From: an uncultured Enterobacteriaceae bacterium
Lineage (GTDB): Bacteria > Pseudomonadota > Gammaproteobacteria > Enterobacterales > Enterobacteriaceae
NCBI GenBank assembly: GCA_945271245.1
Contig: CALYPF010000017.1
Span: forward strand, 1 to 36,845
Direction of reading: 5' to 3'
DNA length: 36,845 nucleotides
The position numbers and the translations under genes were made by a program. Below are positions 36,025-36,845 of the stretch, in pieces. Under the pieces are notes generated by a model. The model was given only the letters and a program-made list of their open reading frames with translations, was not told where the DNA came from and did not search any database. Position 1 is the first letter of the stretch. Every line of letters starts with the position of its first letter.

Positions 36025-36816
36025 ATGCATTACCACCGTATTCCACACAGCTCGCTGGAAGTTAGCGCACTTGGGCTTGGAACGATGACATTCGGCGAAC
36101 AGAACAGTGAGGCGGATGCGCAGGCGCAGCTTGATTACGCCGTCAGCCAGGGCGTGAACTTAATTGATACCGCAGAAATGTATCCGGTTCCACCCCGCCC
36201 GGAAACCCAGGGGCAAACAGAGCGCTTTATTGGCAACTGGCTGGCGCAACGCGGTGGCCGAGAAAAACTGATTATCGCCTCAAAGGTTATCGGCCCTGCG
36301 CGCAATAACGACAGCGAGATTCGCCCGAATCAAAAGTTGGATCGCAAAAATATTCGCGATGCGCTGGATGCCAGCCTGAAGCGCCTGCAAACTGATTATC
36401 TGGATCTTTATCAGGTCCACTGGCCGCAGCGTAGCACTAACTGCTTTGGGCAGCTTGGCTACCGCTGGGACGACAAAGCGCCAGAAATAACGCTGCTTGA
36501 AACACTGGAAGCCCTTGCCGAATGTCAGCGCGCTGGGAAAATACGCTACATCGGTGTCTCCAATGAAACGGCATGGGGTGTAATGCGCTACCTGGCGCTG
36601 GCCGAAAAGCACGATCTGCCGCGTATAGTCACGGTGCAAAACCCTTATAGCTTACTAAACCGCAGCTTCGAAGTGGGACTGGCGGAAGTAAGCCGCTACG
36701 AAGGCGTCATGCTGCTGGCTTACTCCTGCCTCGCCTTTGGCGTATTAAGCGGGAAATATCTTCACGGAGCACAGCCGGCTAAAGCCCGCAACATGTCAAC
36801 AACGGGTAAAAAGTGA
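36025..36816 (+). pseudogene. tas: Aldo-keto reductase Tas, truncated by IS insertion
   Basis: The first 256 codons match E. coli Tas (346 residues). The aldo-keto reductase catalytic set is present: Asp and Tyr in Leu-Ile-Asp-Thr-Ala-Glu-Met-Tyr-Pro-Val, Lys in Ile-Ala-Ser-Lys-Val and His in Tyr-Gln-Val-His-Trp-Pro-Gln. After Pro-Ala-Lys-Ala-Arg-Asn at 36792 the native sequence stops. Seven foreign codons encoded almost entirely by the IS end lead to TGA at 36814-36816. The lost 90 residues include the last barrel strands and the C-terminal NADP-binding part, so activity is unlikely. Tas was first noted for suppressing tyrosine auxotrophy of starved cells. The start follows AAGGAAACCGGC. Confidence 0.88.
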
Positions 36817-36845
36817 TCCACTTACCGTCACCACCAACGGTCTAA
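36794..36845. mobile_element. End of an IS21-like insertion element (partial)
   Basis: Starting TGTCAACAACGG at 36794, directly after the tas break, this edge sequence contains AAAAAGTGATCCACTT (36808-36823). Its complement is a one-mismatch version of the repeat seen twice at 1-52. A second internal CACCAACGGT at 36833-36842 echoes the terminal motif of the left edge. Aligned from the outer bases, the two edge ends agree at 14 of the first 19 positions, as expected of imperfect terminal inverted repeats of one element type. No transposase is visible. Confidence 0.6.

Overview
The window is a stretch of enterobacterial core chromosome with an accessory fimbrial segment at its left end. The gene order xni, rlmM-ygdD-gcvA, gcvB, ygdI, csdAE, tcdA, mltA, tRNA-fMet, amiC, argA, recD-recB-ptrA-recC, ppdC-ygdB-ppdB-ppdA, thyA-lgt, ptsP-rppH, mutH, ygdQ, ygdR, tas is the order known from Escherichia coli K-12 and its relatives. 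GcvA, ThyA and TcdA are close to the E. coli proteins as I remember them. Xni, RecB, RecC, RecD and the prepilin-like proteins differ much more, so I infer another genus of Enterobacteriaceae and cannot name it.

Left segment (1-3479): all genes are on the minus strand. A ToxR/CadC-type membrane-anchored winged-helix regulator is followed by homologues of the E. coli common pilus (Ecp/Mat) pilin EcpA, the chaperone EcpB and the first 135 codons of the usher EcpC. The usher is cut off by the end of an IS21-like insertion element at the window edge. This stretch includes AT-rich, gene-poor DNA next to xni.

Middle (3480-28469): RNA and metabolic housekeeping genes (flap endonuclease, 23S rRNA methyltransferase, glycine-cleavage regulator GcvA with its divergent sRNA GcvB). 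The CsdA-CsdE-TcdA set delivers sulfur for, and carries out, cyclisation of t6A37 in tRNA. Murein enzymes MltA and AmiC flank two tandem initiator tRNAs. ArgA lies behind two ARG boxes. The complete RecBCD helicase-nuclease has protease III between recC and recB. Upstream of recC are four type II/IV minor-pilin-like genes.

Right (28470-36845): thymidylate synthase and Lgt; PTS-Ntr enzyme I (PtsP) with the RNA pyrophosphohydrolase RppH; then a 680-bp intergenic region with consensus DnaA boxes and an IHF site at the position of E. coli DARS2; then MutH, the TerC-family protein YgdQ, the lipoprotein YgdR (a paralogue of YgdI in the same window) and Tas. Tas is truncated after 256 codons by another IS end.

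Both window edges carry exactly 52 bases of IS-like end sequence, which suggests a draft contig that stops in a repeated IS. I see no clearly new enzymatic, defence or CRISPR system. The observations most worth following up are the Ecp locus with its non-standard regulator and disrupted usher, the paired IS ends, the DARS2-like region and two small relic-like intervals.
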